Shown here piece after piece: positions 43,309 to 51,228 of a stretch of DNA of 64,000 nt. Position 1 is the stretch's first letter; every line of letters starts with the position of its first letter. This DNA is from Candidatus Aminicenantota bacterium. Its GTDB lineage: Bacteria > Acidobacteriota > Aminicenantia > Aminicenantales > Aminicenantaceae. The position numbers and the translations under genes are program-made. Below the pieces are notes generated by a model. The model saw nothing but the letters and a program-made list of their open reading frames with translations. It was not told where the DNA came from and searched no databases. The stretch is from positions 18,634-82,633 of the forward strand of contig JAUVXM010000002.1 of NCBI GenBank assembly GCA_030603565.1, given 5' to 3'.

Positions 43309-44505
43309 CTATTTGCGTTCATTTCCCCAAAGCTTCTTATTTCCATGTGCCTGGCGCCAGACATCCCGCCAACGGTGCATCTCAACCGGCCCTATTGCCG
43401 GCATATTCTGTCTCTCTTCCTTTGGTCTCATTTCCGGAAAGGGCTTGTGTGGTTCTTTTTGATACCAGTAGGCTACAGTTACGAGGTCAAGCGTTAGGCA
43501 GTTATTGTGGCCATGTTCAATCGTCGCCTTTAATGACTTTTCAAAAGCAATAGGAGATTCCAGAAAAAAATTATAACAATGTGTCCTACCCAGCCATCCT
43601 ATCTGCTCATTGACCCGGGCATAGCCAAAATAAGGATGCATATAGATCTCTTTTGGGCACCAGGAAGAATTAAAAAAGTCTTCCGTTCCAGTACCATGGA
43701 GTGAAGAAGGCCACTTTTCTCCATCGATAAAAAACATATCATCCCCCTCCCCATACCAGACAGGGCTGGGGCTATCAACATAATAATTCACACCGACAAA
43801 ATGCCCTTTTCCTTCAATATCCGCAAAAACATAGTTGCCGGTACCATCTGTATTTGCCCCCTGAGGGCCTAATATACTCCATTCATTTTCCCCATCCGGC
43901 AGCGGCTCGGTCAGTTCCCTACTCCAGAATGCATGGAATCTCCCCAGTTCAGGACCAATAGTATCATGTTCTTCATAATCAATATAATAGTAAAATGCAT
44001 CGATTTGTTTTTCGGATTGATTTTCAACAGTTATAAGAGCACCATTGCTAAAGGGCATAGAAAAATAACAGTTTAAAGCATTTCCGTCTTTTGGAGCCAC
44101 CGCCAAAGGAAGGGAAATAAAATTGTATTTTTCCCCCCAACCCTGGCCAAAAAAATCTCCGATTGGAGATTCCACGCTTGGTTCCTGTTCTCCATCCCAA
44201 TACATACGCAAAATCCCATTGCGTCGCAACATGGGGTCTTGGGAGGAAATCGTAACCCAGATATGCTTTATAATACCCGCGCCTTCAATCCGGGCGAGTT
44301 CTGCAGTCTCTCCTGACTTAATGACCAGCCGGTCAGCATTTTTCCCGCTCCGGTCATAACTGGAAATCCTTTTAGAACGGTATTGTTTGAAATGAGCGAG
44401 ATTATTCAGAATAGTCACTGATTGGTCACTATCCTGAATAAATCCAAATAATGTTCCGGTCAAAATAGAAACTGGCATAATAAAAATCCACTTTCTCAAG
44501 CGCAT
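43309..44505 (-). CDS. DUF2961 (GH172-like) glycoside hydrolase
   Basis: The 398-residue product has a short hydrophobic leader (1-24). DUF2961 landmarks include GEGDDMFFIDGEKWPSS, GTGTEDFFNSSWCP and WYGEGDDMF, which carry the acidic residues used by GH172 enzymes acting on fructo- or arabinofuranosides. Start is the ATG after AGGAGGAATAA. It is near a PHP-family protein and, farther off, a GH127, so sugar breakdown outside the cytoplasm is a theme. Only a small hairpin (43289-43314) separates it from the converging gene. Confidence 0.85.
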   Translation of the reverse strand: MRLRKWIFIMPVSILTGTLFGFIQDSDQSVTILNNLAHFKQYRSKRISSYDRSGKNADRLVIKSGETAELARIEGAGIIKHIWVTISSQDPMLRRNGILRMYWDGEQEPSVESPIGDFFGQGWGEKYNFISLPLAVAPKDGNALNCYFSMPFSNGALITVENQSEKQIDAFYYYIDYEEHDTIGPELGRFHAFWSRELTEPLPDGENEWSILGPQGANTDGTGNYVFADIEGKGHFVGVNYYVDSPSPVWYGEGDDMFFIDGEKWPSSLHGTGTEDFFNSSWCPKEIYMHPYFGYARVNEQIGWLGRTHCYNFFLESPIAFEKSLKATIEHGHNNCLTLDLVTVAYWYQKEPHKPFPEMRPKEERQNMPAIGPVEMHRWRDVWRQAHGNKKLWGNERK

Positions 44506-44582
44506 TTATTCCTCCTTTTTTTACTCAAATTATTCTCTATCTTTTATATACTAAAATCAGCAAAAACATGTATCTGCAAGAG

Positions 44583-44662
44583 GGGTCAAGTCTTCATCTT
44601 CCACATTTCTATATTTTCCTTAGTTTTATATCAGAAAAATGTGGAATACGAAGACTTGACCC
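44583..44662. repeat. 80-bp palindrome with 26-bp arms (REP/MITE-like)
   Basis: The left arm begins GGGTCAAGTCTTC (44583) and ends CCACATTT (44608); the right arm begins AAATGTGG (44637) and ends GAAGACTTGACCC (44662). Twenty-four of 26 positions pair. The loop is A/T rich. Such GGGTCAAGTCTT palindromes resemble sequences next to Y1 transposases in other genomes; here it stands alone between two genes, without a transposase. Confidence 0.8.
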
Positions 44663-44679
44663 TTTTTTCCAGGATAGGC

Positions 44680-45603
44680 TTAGGATTCATCAACCAGGAT
44701 AAAGGCCGCAACAGCAGAGGCATGAAAAGCACGCCCTGAGAGTTTTTTAATATCAGCAATAGATTTATATTCTTCCACTCCCTGGAAGGGCGGGGCATGA
44801 TTTGATATTTTGTCTCTAATATGGGCTAAAGCCAAAATACTTGCTCCAATAGGAATTTCATTTAAATCCTTTTCTAAAATTCCAGCTTCCCGGATATAAT
44901 ACAGGTTAAAACTGTTTAATAAAGGCGCCACCTCTTTTAAAAGAGATGCTGTTGATTTTAATATCACTTTATCGTGATCATCAAGGGAATTTTCTGAAGT
45001 TTTTATGTCTGCTCCCAAAAAATCTGTCATTTCCACAAAAAAGGCTACGTTAGTATGCAAGGCCCCTGCTTCAGAAAGAAGAGCAGCTGATTTGATGTTT
45101 TCCATCTCCCGGGTATCAAGCCCGACAGCAACAGCGAGCTTCCCAGCGAAGCTGGCAATGCGCAAAGAGGACGGTTTAATATCATCCCCGCATTCAAGAT
45201 ATTTAAATAAGACTTCCAATATACCTATATAAGCGTTTCTCATTTTTTGAATTCTTTTCTCTCTTTGCTCGGAAATAACTCCAATAAGAGCACCGGTTAA
45301 TATTAAGAAGCTTGCCCAGGAAACAAGAGTGATGACCTCATCCATCGAAAAGGAAAGTCCTATTCCTGTACCCTGATGTGTAAATATCAGATAAAGAAAA
45401 ACAATCAGGACGCAAAAAACACTAGTCAAAACTCCATGTTTTTTGCCTAAAAAATATCCTGCAAGTATGACCGGAAGGAAAAAAAAGTTTAAAAAAGATA
45501 ATTTATAATGAACAAGCAGGGCAATAGCCAAAGTCCCCACCAGGATCAAAGCAATCAATGAACCTTCAAAATGGTCAACAATAAAGGCTTTTATTTTTTT
45601 CAT
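44680..45603 (-). CDS. membrane protein with degenerate HD-GYP-like domain
   Basis: The 307-residue protein has about four helices in residues 15-115 (SLIALILVGTLAIALLVHY and following). Residues 120-305 have the layout of an HD-GYP domain: RNAYIGILEVLFKYLECGDD, then RIASFAGKLAVAVGLD, then SAALLSEAG and ILALAHIRDKIS. The catalytic His-Asp pair (normally LLHDIGK) reads LLSEAGA, and the GYP motif is missing. So it is probably a sensor or scaffold without phosphodiesterase activity. It follows the 80-bp palindrome. Confidence 0.65.
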   Translation of the reverse strand: MKKIKAFIVDHFEGSLIALILVGTLAIALLVHYKLSFLNFFFLPVILAGYFLGKKHGVLTSVFCVLIVFLYLIFTHQGTGIGLSFSMDEVITLVSWASFLILTGALIGVISEQREKRIQKMRNAYIGILEVLFKYLECGDDIKPSSLRIASFAGKLAVAVGLDTREMENIKSAALLSEAGALHTNVAFFVEMTDFLGADIKTSENSLDDHDKVILKSTASLLKEVAPLLNSFNLYYIREAGILEKDLNEIPIGASILALAHIRDKISNHAPPFQGVEEYKSIADIKKLSGRAFHASAVAAFILVDES

Positions 45604-45669
45604 CTACCCCTATCCAGTAAATTTTATATCACCCATGGGTCAATTAGTCAATCATATTGTTTTCCCATT

Positions 45670-46380
45670 TTATTGTGATGAACCATTCCTGTCCGGTCCT
45701 TTGGAAAAAATTGCCAGTAATAAGTCCCTATCCTTTGCAGTTATAGCCATACGCCCGAACAAATCATGAACCATGCCGGTCACATGTGCATTATTTCCTG
45801 GATTGATAAATTTCTTTTCCTCCAATTTCTGCAAAATAAGCCTGATACACTCCTCTTGTTCCCAGCGGGGAAGCGGCTTTTTTTGGGCTGCCTGCATTTT
45901 ATTCGCCCCCGCTGTGCTGTAAATACTAAACAACGTAATCAACACCGCTGAAGCAAGATTATAGGAAGGCTGTGATGTTTCCTGCGGTATAGCAAATAGG
46001 AAATTGGAATGATACAACTCCTCTGATGTCAATCCGGTCCTTTCATTCCCAAAAAGAATGCCGATCCTGCTTTCTGGGGAAAACTTTAACATTTTTCTCA
46101 CAGCCTGCTTTAAAGAAAGGGAGGTATAGTTTTTTCTATGCCTAGCTGTAGCAGCAAACACGACATCCATATCAGCAACTGCTGTGGATATATCAGGATA
46201 AACTCCGGAATTATCTAAGATCTCTTCTGCATGAACAGCAGTAATATAAGAGTTTGGATCAATTGGTGTACCCAAGATAAGTCTTAATTCATTAAAACCC
46301 GTATTTTTCATGCCGCGGGCGACTAAGCCAATATTTTCAGGACTCGAAGGCCGGGATAAAATAACGAAAAAACTGCTCAT
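45670..46380 (-). CDS. SpoU-family RNA 2'-O-methyltransferase (TrmJ-like)
   Basis: From ATG 46380 the product is 236 residues (MSSFFVILSRPSSPENIG). A longer frame begins with GTG at 46401, but that codon and the next ones lie in a copy of the dispersed repeat, so the shorter start is preferred. SPOUT motifs are complete: SSPENIGLVARGMKNTGF, LFGNERTGLTSEE and SYNLASAVLITL, which bind S-adenosylmethionine. The protein should methylate tRNA or rRNA ribose; the C-terminal extension resembles TrmJ. It lies after the nrd operon on the same strand. Confidence 0.85.
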   Translation of the reverse strand: MSSFFVILSRPSSPENIGLVARGMKNTGFNELRLILGTPIDPNSYITAVHAEEILDNSGVYPDISTAVADMDVVFAATARHRKNYTSLSLKQAVRKMLKFSPESRIGILFGNERTGLTSEELYHSNFLFAIPQETSQPSYNLASAVLITLFSIYSTAGANKMQAAQKKPLPRWEQEECIRLILQKLEEKKFINPGNNAHVTGMVHDLFGRMAITAKDRDLLLAIFSKGPDRNGSSQ

Positions 46381-46388
46381 TGCTTTAT

Positions 46389-46463
46389 CCGGATTATTCA
46401 CGAGTCACTGAAAAGAAATTAATAATAAAAACATCGCCATTTTTTTATGAATAGTTCAGGCTA
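46389..46463. repeat. dispersed palindromic repeat, copy 6
   Basis: It runs from CCGGATTATTCACGAGTC to TTATGAATAGTTCAGGCTA. The interior AATAATAAAAACATCGCCAT is shared with copies 7 and 9. Its right end contains the TAG stop codon of dut (46461-46463, minus strand), and its left end holds the GTG that could start the trmJ-like gene. Confidence 0.85.
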
Positions 46464-46889
46464 ATACTTGCCAGTGCTCCCGAACCCGTTTTCTCCGCGG
46501 GTTGTATTATCCAATCCATCAACCTCGACTATCTCTACCTTTTGAACCGGCTGCACAAGAAGCTGGGCGATTTTCATGCCCTTATCAATAACAAAAGGTA
46601 TATCACCAAGATTTATCATCACAACCTTTACTTCTCCGCGATACCCGGAATCGACTACTCCAGCAAGGCGATGGACTCCATTGAGGGAAATTCCACTCTT
46701 ATCCCAGATCAAGCCGACATAGCCTTTAGGTAAAGCAATTTTTATCCCAGTCGGCACAGGGAAAGCCCGGCCTGGCTCCAAAATGCAATTATTCACAGAG
46801 AAAATATCCAGGCCGGCATCACCTTTATGACCGTAAACAGGCAGTCTGGCGTCCTTATGAACACGTTTTACTTTAAGTTCCATGCTCAA
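46461..46889 (-). CDS. dut: dUTP diphosphatase
   Basis: The 142-residue protein has all five dUTPase motifs: KGDAGLDIFS, the RPVPTGIK-like GRAFPVPTGIKIA, DKSGISLNGVHRLAG, VVDSGYRGEV and the C-terminal RGENGFGSTG. It converts dUTP to dUMP, keeping uracil out of DNA and feeding dTMP synthesis. It overlaps nrdG by 4 bp and is last in the nrdD-trx-nrdG-dut operon. Its TAG stop is the end of dispersed repeat copy 6. The trimeric form with a closing C-terminal arm is expected. Confidence 0.95.
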   Translation of the reverse strand: MSMELKVKRVHKDARLPVYGHKGDAGLDIFSVNNCILEPGRAFPVPTGIKIALPKGYVGLIWDKSGISLNGVHRLAGVVDSGYRGEVKVVMINLGDIPFVIDKGMKIAQLLVQPVQKVEIVEVDGLDNTTRGENGFGSTGKY

Positions 46890-47584
46890 TCACCTTCAAT
46901 AGAGACTCTCTTGAAATATTTTTTTGCTCTATCAGCAAATTCCTTAAATTCTATCCGGGAAAAAGTTGTTTTCTGCATATAAGACTTGTCAATAGTATTC
47001 TCAGGAACAAAGTTCTGCAGCTGGAAATAATCACTTCCCTTAAGCAGTTCCCCTATCTTTTCAATATCCTCGACCTGGAAAAGACCAGGAACGACTGTAG
47101 TACGGAAAACATATGGGACCCCTGAAGTCCTGATAAGATTAATACTAGTCCGAATATCATTGGTCTTCACATTCGATTTTGTAACCTCTTGATACCTTTC
47201 AAGCGGAGCTTTTATATCCATGGCTACAAAATCCACCAGCTTTTTTTTAATTAAACCTTCAAGCCTCAGCGGAAAAGAACCATTGGTATCTACCTTTACC
47301 AAAAGGTCACGCTCTTTTATTACCTGCAGCAGGATTTCAAGATCTTTATGAATAAGCGGTTCTCCCCCTGTTACACAGATGGCCTCCAACCAGTCTTTGC
47401 GGGCATCAAGGAAGCTTAAAAAAAAATTCAAAGGAAATACCGGAATGCTTTCCGGATTTAAAACCAGGTCTGCATTATGACAGAAAGGACAGCGAAAATT
47501 ACATCCCCCTGTAAAAACAGTAGCTGAGATATGCCCAGGAAAATCCCTAGGCGCGAACTTTTCTAACCCTTTGATCTCAACCAA
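46886..47584 (-). CDS. nrdG: anaerobic ribonucleotide reductase-activating protein
   Basis: The 232-residue protein is a radical-SAM enzyme. The CxxxCxxC cluster motif is in TGGCNFRCPFCHNADL, followed by TGGEPLIHKDLEILL. It generates the glycyl radical on NrdD. Start is TTG at 47584, which overlaps the end of the small thioredoxin-like gene by 22 bp; the stop overlaps dut by 4 bp. This placement with nrdD makes the assignment firm. The family is the long form, with an extra C-terminal region compared with E. coli NrdG. Confidence 0.92.
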   Translation of the reverse strand: MVEIKGLEKFAPRDFPGHISATVFTGGCNFRCPFCHNADLVLNPESIPVFPLNFFLSFLDARKDWLEAICVTGGEPLIHKDLEILLQVIKERDLLVKVDTNGSFPLRLEGLIKKKLVDFVAMDIKAPLERYQEVTKSNVKTNDIRTSINLIRTSGVPYVFRTTVVPGLFQVEDIEKIGELLKGSDYFQLQNFVPENTIDKSYMQKTTFSRIEFKEFADRAKKYFKRVSIEGD

Positions 47585-47829
47585 TCCTGTAGCTCCTTGT
47601 TGCTATTTAATACTGATTCTATTTTATCCTCCTCCTGTAATATCAGCGTAGGGATAATAATCCCTCCTTTATCATCCCGTTTGATGACCTTCAGATATTC
47701 TCTAATCTTAAATTTGCTTTCTTTCTTGGTAAGATTATATTCTGTTCCTTCAATATCGCTGTTATTTAAGCCCTCTTTAAGCACATCACATTTTGCACAA
47801 TTGGGATAGGAAAAAAGTAAATATTCCAT
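47563..47829 (-). CDS. glutaredoxin/thioredoxin-like protein
   Basis: The 88-residue protein has a CxxC in FSYPNCAKCDVLKEGL (residues 8-16) and a small alpha/beta pattern like NrdH/glutaredoxin. The likely role is supplying electrons to the anaerobic reductase. It lies 12 bp after nrdD and overlaps nrdG by 22 bp. The residue between the cysteines (AK) is unlike standard glutaredoxins (PY). Confidence 0.7.
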   Translation of the reverse strand: MEYLLFSYPNCAKCDVLKEGLNNSDIEGTEYNLTKKESKFKIREYLKVIKRDDKGGIIIPTLILQEEDKIESVLNSNKELQDWLRSKG

Positions 47830-47840
47830 GGTCGTTTCCT

Positions 47841-49913
47841 TTAACCTGTTTTCTCATATGGAGTACGTTCAATAAACTCCTGTTTTTTTCCATCGTTCCA
47901 AGTGGCAACCGGACGTAAATACCCAACAATCCGGGAGTAGACTTCGGTCTGTTCCCCGCATTCAGGACATTCTTTAACTTCGCCTTTAATATATCCATGG
48001 TTCTTGCATATACTAAATGTGGGAGTAATACTGAAATAGGGAAGCTTGGTTTCAGCAATCTTTCTTACTAGTTTTCTGCATGTATTTTTTTCAGTAGACT
48101 CGGGGAGAAAGGAGTGAAATATAGTTCCTCCCGTATAAAGCGTCTGCAGGTCTTCCTGATGTTGAATGGCCTCAAAAATATCCAGGGTGGCATCTACATT
48201 AAGCTGAGTAGAATTTGTCAGGAAAGGATACTTATCAGTACCTGCAGTTATAATCCGACCGTACCTCTGCTTATCCAGCCTGGCCAGACGATAGGAGCTC
48301 GATTCTGCCGGAGTAGCTTCAAGATTATAGAGGTTTCCAGTCTCTTCTTGATAATCCTTAAGCGTTTCCCGCATTTTATTTAGAATCTCAACTGCAAATT
48401 CTTTTCCTTCGGGAGTACCGAGCCCTTTTCCTAAAAAATTCATACAGGCTTCATGCATTCCCAACAGGCCTATGGTAGAGAAATGATTATCAAAATGCCC
48501 CAAATATACTTTTGTATAAGGTACAAGTCCCTTTTCCAGCATATTATTAACGATTTCTCGTTTTGCCTCCAGGGCATCTTTTGCCAAATCCATCACCTTT
48601 TTCAACCGGGTATAAAAGTCCTCCCTATCTTGCGCCTCAAACCCAATTCTATTCAAATTAATTGTAACAACTCCAATTGAACCAGTAGAATCCCCTGGCC
48701 CCCACATATTGCCGGGACGCTGCAGCAGCTCTCTCTGGTCAAGGTTAAGCCGGCAGCACATAGCCCGGATATCCCCAGGATCCATACCTGTCCCAATATA
48801 GTTCTGAAAATAGGGAATGCCATACTTAGCCGTTACCTCAAAAAGCAGGTCAGCATTAGGTGAATCCCATTCAAAATCCTTAGTCAGATTATAAGTGGGG
48901 ATGGGAAAAGTAAACACACGCCCTCTCTGATCACCCTCTTTCATCAACTCCAGGAAGGAACGATTGATCATATCCATTTCTTTTTGATATTCCCCATAAC
49001 AGGAATTCAATTCCTTCCCACCTACAATAACTTGTTTATCTTTCATATCCTCCGGCACTGTCCAATCAAAAGTCAGATTGGAAAAAGGTGTCTGCCATCC
49101 CCAACGAGAAGGAACATTCAAGCCGAAAATAAGCTTTTGGATATCCTGCTTGACCCCTGCATAATCCAGTTTATCCGCCCTTACAAAGGGAGCTAAAAAG
49201 GTGTCCACACTCGAAAAAGCCTGGGCTCCGGCAAACTCCCCTTGCATAGTCCCGATGAAATTCACCATATGAAGCGTAGCAGTCTCCAGATGCTTGGCCG
49301 GAAAAGAATGTACCTGGTTAGATACATGCCCGAATCCTTTTTTCAGGAGATTTTCCATAGACCAGCCAGCACAATAACCGACAATAGGATAGGAGAGATC
49401 ATGTATATGGAAGTCACCATCTGTATGGGCCTTCTTAATATCTTTGGAGTAAATCTGGTTAAGAGCAAAATTAGCCAGCACTTCTCCCGAGACTCTGGCA
49501 TTAAGCCCTGAAAAACTCGTCACTCCTTCATTACTATTTTCTTTGACCTTCCAGTCTACATCATTTATATAATCCTTTATCAATCTCTCCAAATTTATTC
49601 CTATTTTTTTTGCTTCGCGGACCTCCTTGTGGCTCTCGCGGTAAAGAATGTAGGATTTAGCGACATCATGATATCCCTGCTTCATTAAAACCATCTCAAC
49701 AATATCTTGAATCTGTTCAACAGAAGGAATGGTGTAACCCCCGAATTTTTCCTCCAGCATAAATGTTACTATATCGGATACACTCTTGGCCGCCCGTTTA
49801 TCCACCAGTCCTTTAGATTCCATGGCGTTATAAACAGCTCTTGTGATCTTGTCCTGGACAAAATCTGCTACTATACCATCTCTTTTTTTTATTCTTGCGA
49901 GGCCTTCATTCAT
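47841..49913 (-). CDS. nrdD: anaerobic ribonucleoside-triphosphate reductase
   Basis: From ATG 49913 the product is 690 residues; AAGGAGA lies 7 bases upstream, so the earlier frame start at 50021 is not used. An ATP-cone is at about 5-95 (RIKKRDGIVADFVQDKI). Active-site cysteines appear in RAMCCRLNLD, a zinc site is formed by ICKNHG and CPECGEQ, and the glycyl-radical loop is RIVGYLRPVATW. It makes dNTPs without oxygen. Two NrdR-like boxes (49991-50038) lie upstream. It heads an operon with a thioredoxin-like gene, nrdG and dut. Confidence 0.95.
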   Translation of the reverse strand: MNEGLARIKKRDGIVADFVQDKITRAVYNAMESKGLVDKRAAKSVSDIVTFMLEEKFGGYTIPSVEQIQDIVEMVLMKQGYHDVAKSYILYRESHKEVREAKKIGINLERLIKDYINDVDWKVKENSNEGVTSFSGLNARVSGEVLANFALNQIYSKDIKKAHTDGDFHIHDLSYPIVGYCAGWSMENLLKKGFGHVSNQVHSFPAKHLETATLHMVNFIGTMQGEFAGAQAFSSVDTFLAPFVRADKLDYAGVKQDIQKLIFGLNVPSRWGWQTPFSNLTFDWTVPEDMKDKQVIVGGKELNSCYGEYQKEMDMINRSFLELMKEGDQRGRVFTFPIPTYNLTKDFEWDSPNADLLFEVTAKYGIPYFQNYIGTGMDPGDIRAMCCRLNLDQRELLQRPGNMWGPGDSTGSIGVVTINLNRIGFEAQDREDFYTRLKKVMDLAKDALEAKREIVNNMLEKGLVPYTKVYLGHFDNHFSTIGLLGMHEACMNFLGKGLGTPEGKEFAVEILNKMRETLKDYQEETGNLYNLEATPAESSSYRLARLDKQRYGRIITAGTDKYPFLTNSTQLNVDATLDIFEAIQHQEDLQTLYTGGTIFHSFLPESTEKNTCRKLVRKIAETKLPYFSITPTFSICKNHGYIKGEVKECPECGEQTEVYSRIVGYLRPVATWNDGKKQEFIERTPYEKTG

Positions 49914-49990
49914 CTGAATCTCCTTCGATAAAAAGCCGACAAATCCCCTTCCTTCTGACTGCCCGATAAGAATGGATTTTCCGCTAATAT

Positions 49991-50038
49991 CACTATATGT
50001 TGTATGTATTAATCCCAACAAATACTAAATGTTGTATC
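49991..50038 (-). promoter_or_regulatory. paired NrdR-box-like sites upstream of nrdD
   Basis: CACTATATGTTGTATG (49991-50006) and TACTAAATGTTGTATC (50023-50038) resemble the NrdR consensus and are 32 bp apart, about three helical turns. Such pairs repress ribonucleotide reductase operons when ATP or dATP is high. No nrdR gene is in the window. Confidence 0.6.
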
Positions 50039-50094
50039 GACATTTAACAATCTATTCCTGATTTATCGACTTGTCAAGTAGTTTTTAAAAAAAA

Positions 50095-50146
50095 ATGAAA
50101 TTAATAATAAAAACATCGCCATTTTTTTATGAATAGTTCAGGTTAA
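50095..50146. repeat. dispersed palindromic repeat, copy 7 (right half)
   Basis: AATAATAAAAACATCGCCAT and TTATGAATAGTTCAGGTTAA match the right part of copies 6 and 9. The left half is missing. It lies downstream of the HAD gene. Confidence 0.8.
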
Positions 50147-50197
50147 TATTTTATCAAAAGATACAAACTATTTCTATATTTTTAAGACTAATTCAAA

Positions 50198-50803
50198 TCA
50201 AAAAACAAGCTTGAATTTACGCAGCTCTGCAGCTAACTCAGCCCTCTCTATAAAATGGATTGTATTGATTCCGAGGGCAATTGCCGCATCAATATTATCT
50301 GCCTTGTCATCAATAAATAAACATTCATCCGCTTGGGCCTCAGCTTTTTCCAGGGCAGCTTTGTATATTCGCGGGTCCGGTTTCATATATCCCTCTAAAT
50401 ATGAAATTATATAGGCATCAAAGATCAACATTTCCGGGAAATTCTTTTTAATAAAGCCATAACGCATTACATCCGTATTGGTAAGCAATATTACCCGGTA
50501 ATTCTCTTTCAGTTTTTTTAAAATTTGCAGTTCCTTTTTTCTAAGATCAAAAACATCATTATAAGCTTTAAAGAATCGATTATAATCAAAATCACTTTTA
50601 AAGATCCTCACAACTTTGCTATAAAACTCAGCAGGATTTATTTCCCCCTTGTCAAAGGATCTTAGGATTTCAAAATTCTTAGATACCAGCCCCGCAATAT
50701 CGCTTTGGGATAAAGAAACATTGGCTGCAATTTTTTTAAAAAAGATATCATTATCAAAGGAAATAAATACATTTCCCATGTCCGAAATTATACATTTAAT
50801 CAT
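50198..50803 (-). CDS. HAD-family phosphatase (YihX-like)
   Basis: From ATG 50803 the product is 201 residues; GAGGG upstream fits this ATG, and a GTG two codons earlier is less likely. HAD motifs are present: IISDMGNVFISFDND (nucleophile Asp and Gly as in YihX), LLTNTDVMRYGF, GYMKPDPRIYK and FIDDKADNIDAA. It should remove phosphate from a sugar phosphate or FMN-like molecule. Copies 7 and 8 of the dispersed repeat lie on either side. Confidence 0.85.
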   Translation of the reverse strand: MIKCIISDMGNVFISFDNDIFFKKIAANVSLSQSDIAGLVSKNFEILRSFDKGEINPAEFYSKVVRIFKSDFDYNRFFKAYNDVFDLRKKELQILKKLKENYRVILLTNTDVMRYGFIKKNFPEMLIFDAYIISYLEGYMKPDPRIYKAALEKAEAQADECLFIDDKADNIDAAIALGINTIHFIERAELAAELRKFKLVF

Positions 50804-50827
50804 ATGCACTATCCCTCATTGAATTAT

Positions 50828-50866
50828 TTAACCTGACCTATTCATATCGTGAATAATCCAGGTTAA
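50828..50866. repeat. dispersed palindromic repeat, copy 8 (short form)
   Basis: TTAACCTGACCTATTCATAT and CGTGAATAATCCAGGTTAA form a 39-bp imperfect palindrome, both ends of the family joined directly. It lies 25 bp upstream of the HAD gene start. Confidence 0.8.
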
Positions 50867-51228
50867 GAAGGCATTATACTGCAAACAGGAAAGGCAGTAA
50901 AACCAGGAAAGACAGATAAAACAGGAAAAGCATCTTATTTTTATCCGCGAAAATCCGCGTCTAATGCTTTATCACTTTAATCCGTGTCCACAGCGTCCTC
51001 AGCGTAAAATTTTGTTTTTCTACTATATATTATTTTCCAAGTATCGCTTGCATCAGCAAACCTGATTTATCTATTTTCCCCCTTTCCCCCACATTTCACC
51101 ATTCACCATTCATATTTCACGGTATTTCTATTTTCCGCTTTTTTCCATTGAGAGAATGGAATTATTCCTATATTATAATTGATAGTTGACATCATTTTGA
51201 AAAATCAGAGCACGGAGGTTAATAGTCA
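50867..51228. other. intergenic simple-sequence stretch
   Basis: No gene is visible. AGGAAA-type repeats (50888-50935), ATCCGCG repeats (about 50943-50960) and CATTCACCATTCAT-type repeats (about 51100-51115) dominate. CGGAGG before 51229 is the ribosome site for the MFS gene. Confidence 0.5.

Noticed and set aside
43289-43314. AAATAGC/GCTATTT inverted repeat between converging genes
   Set aside because: Short arms, a 12-base loop and no T run on either strand; too weak for a terminator call.
46381-46401. GTG start for the SpoU-family gene
   Set aside because: The codon and its neighbours are part of a dispersed repeat; the internal ATG at 46380 gives a standard N-terminus.
47786-48058. Minus-strand frame overlapping the nrdD 3' end
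   Set aside because: It lies inside nrdD in another frame, with no domain or ribosome site.
49913-50021. Extended N-terminus for NrdD
   Set aside because: The extra 36 codons overlap the NrdR-like region and lack a ribosome site; AAGGAGA marks the ATG at 49913.
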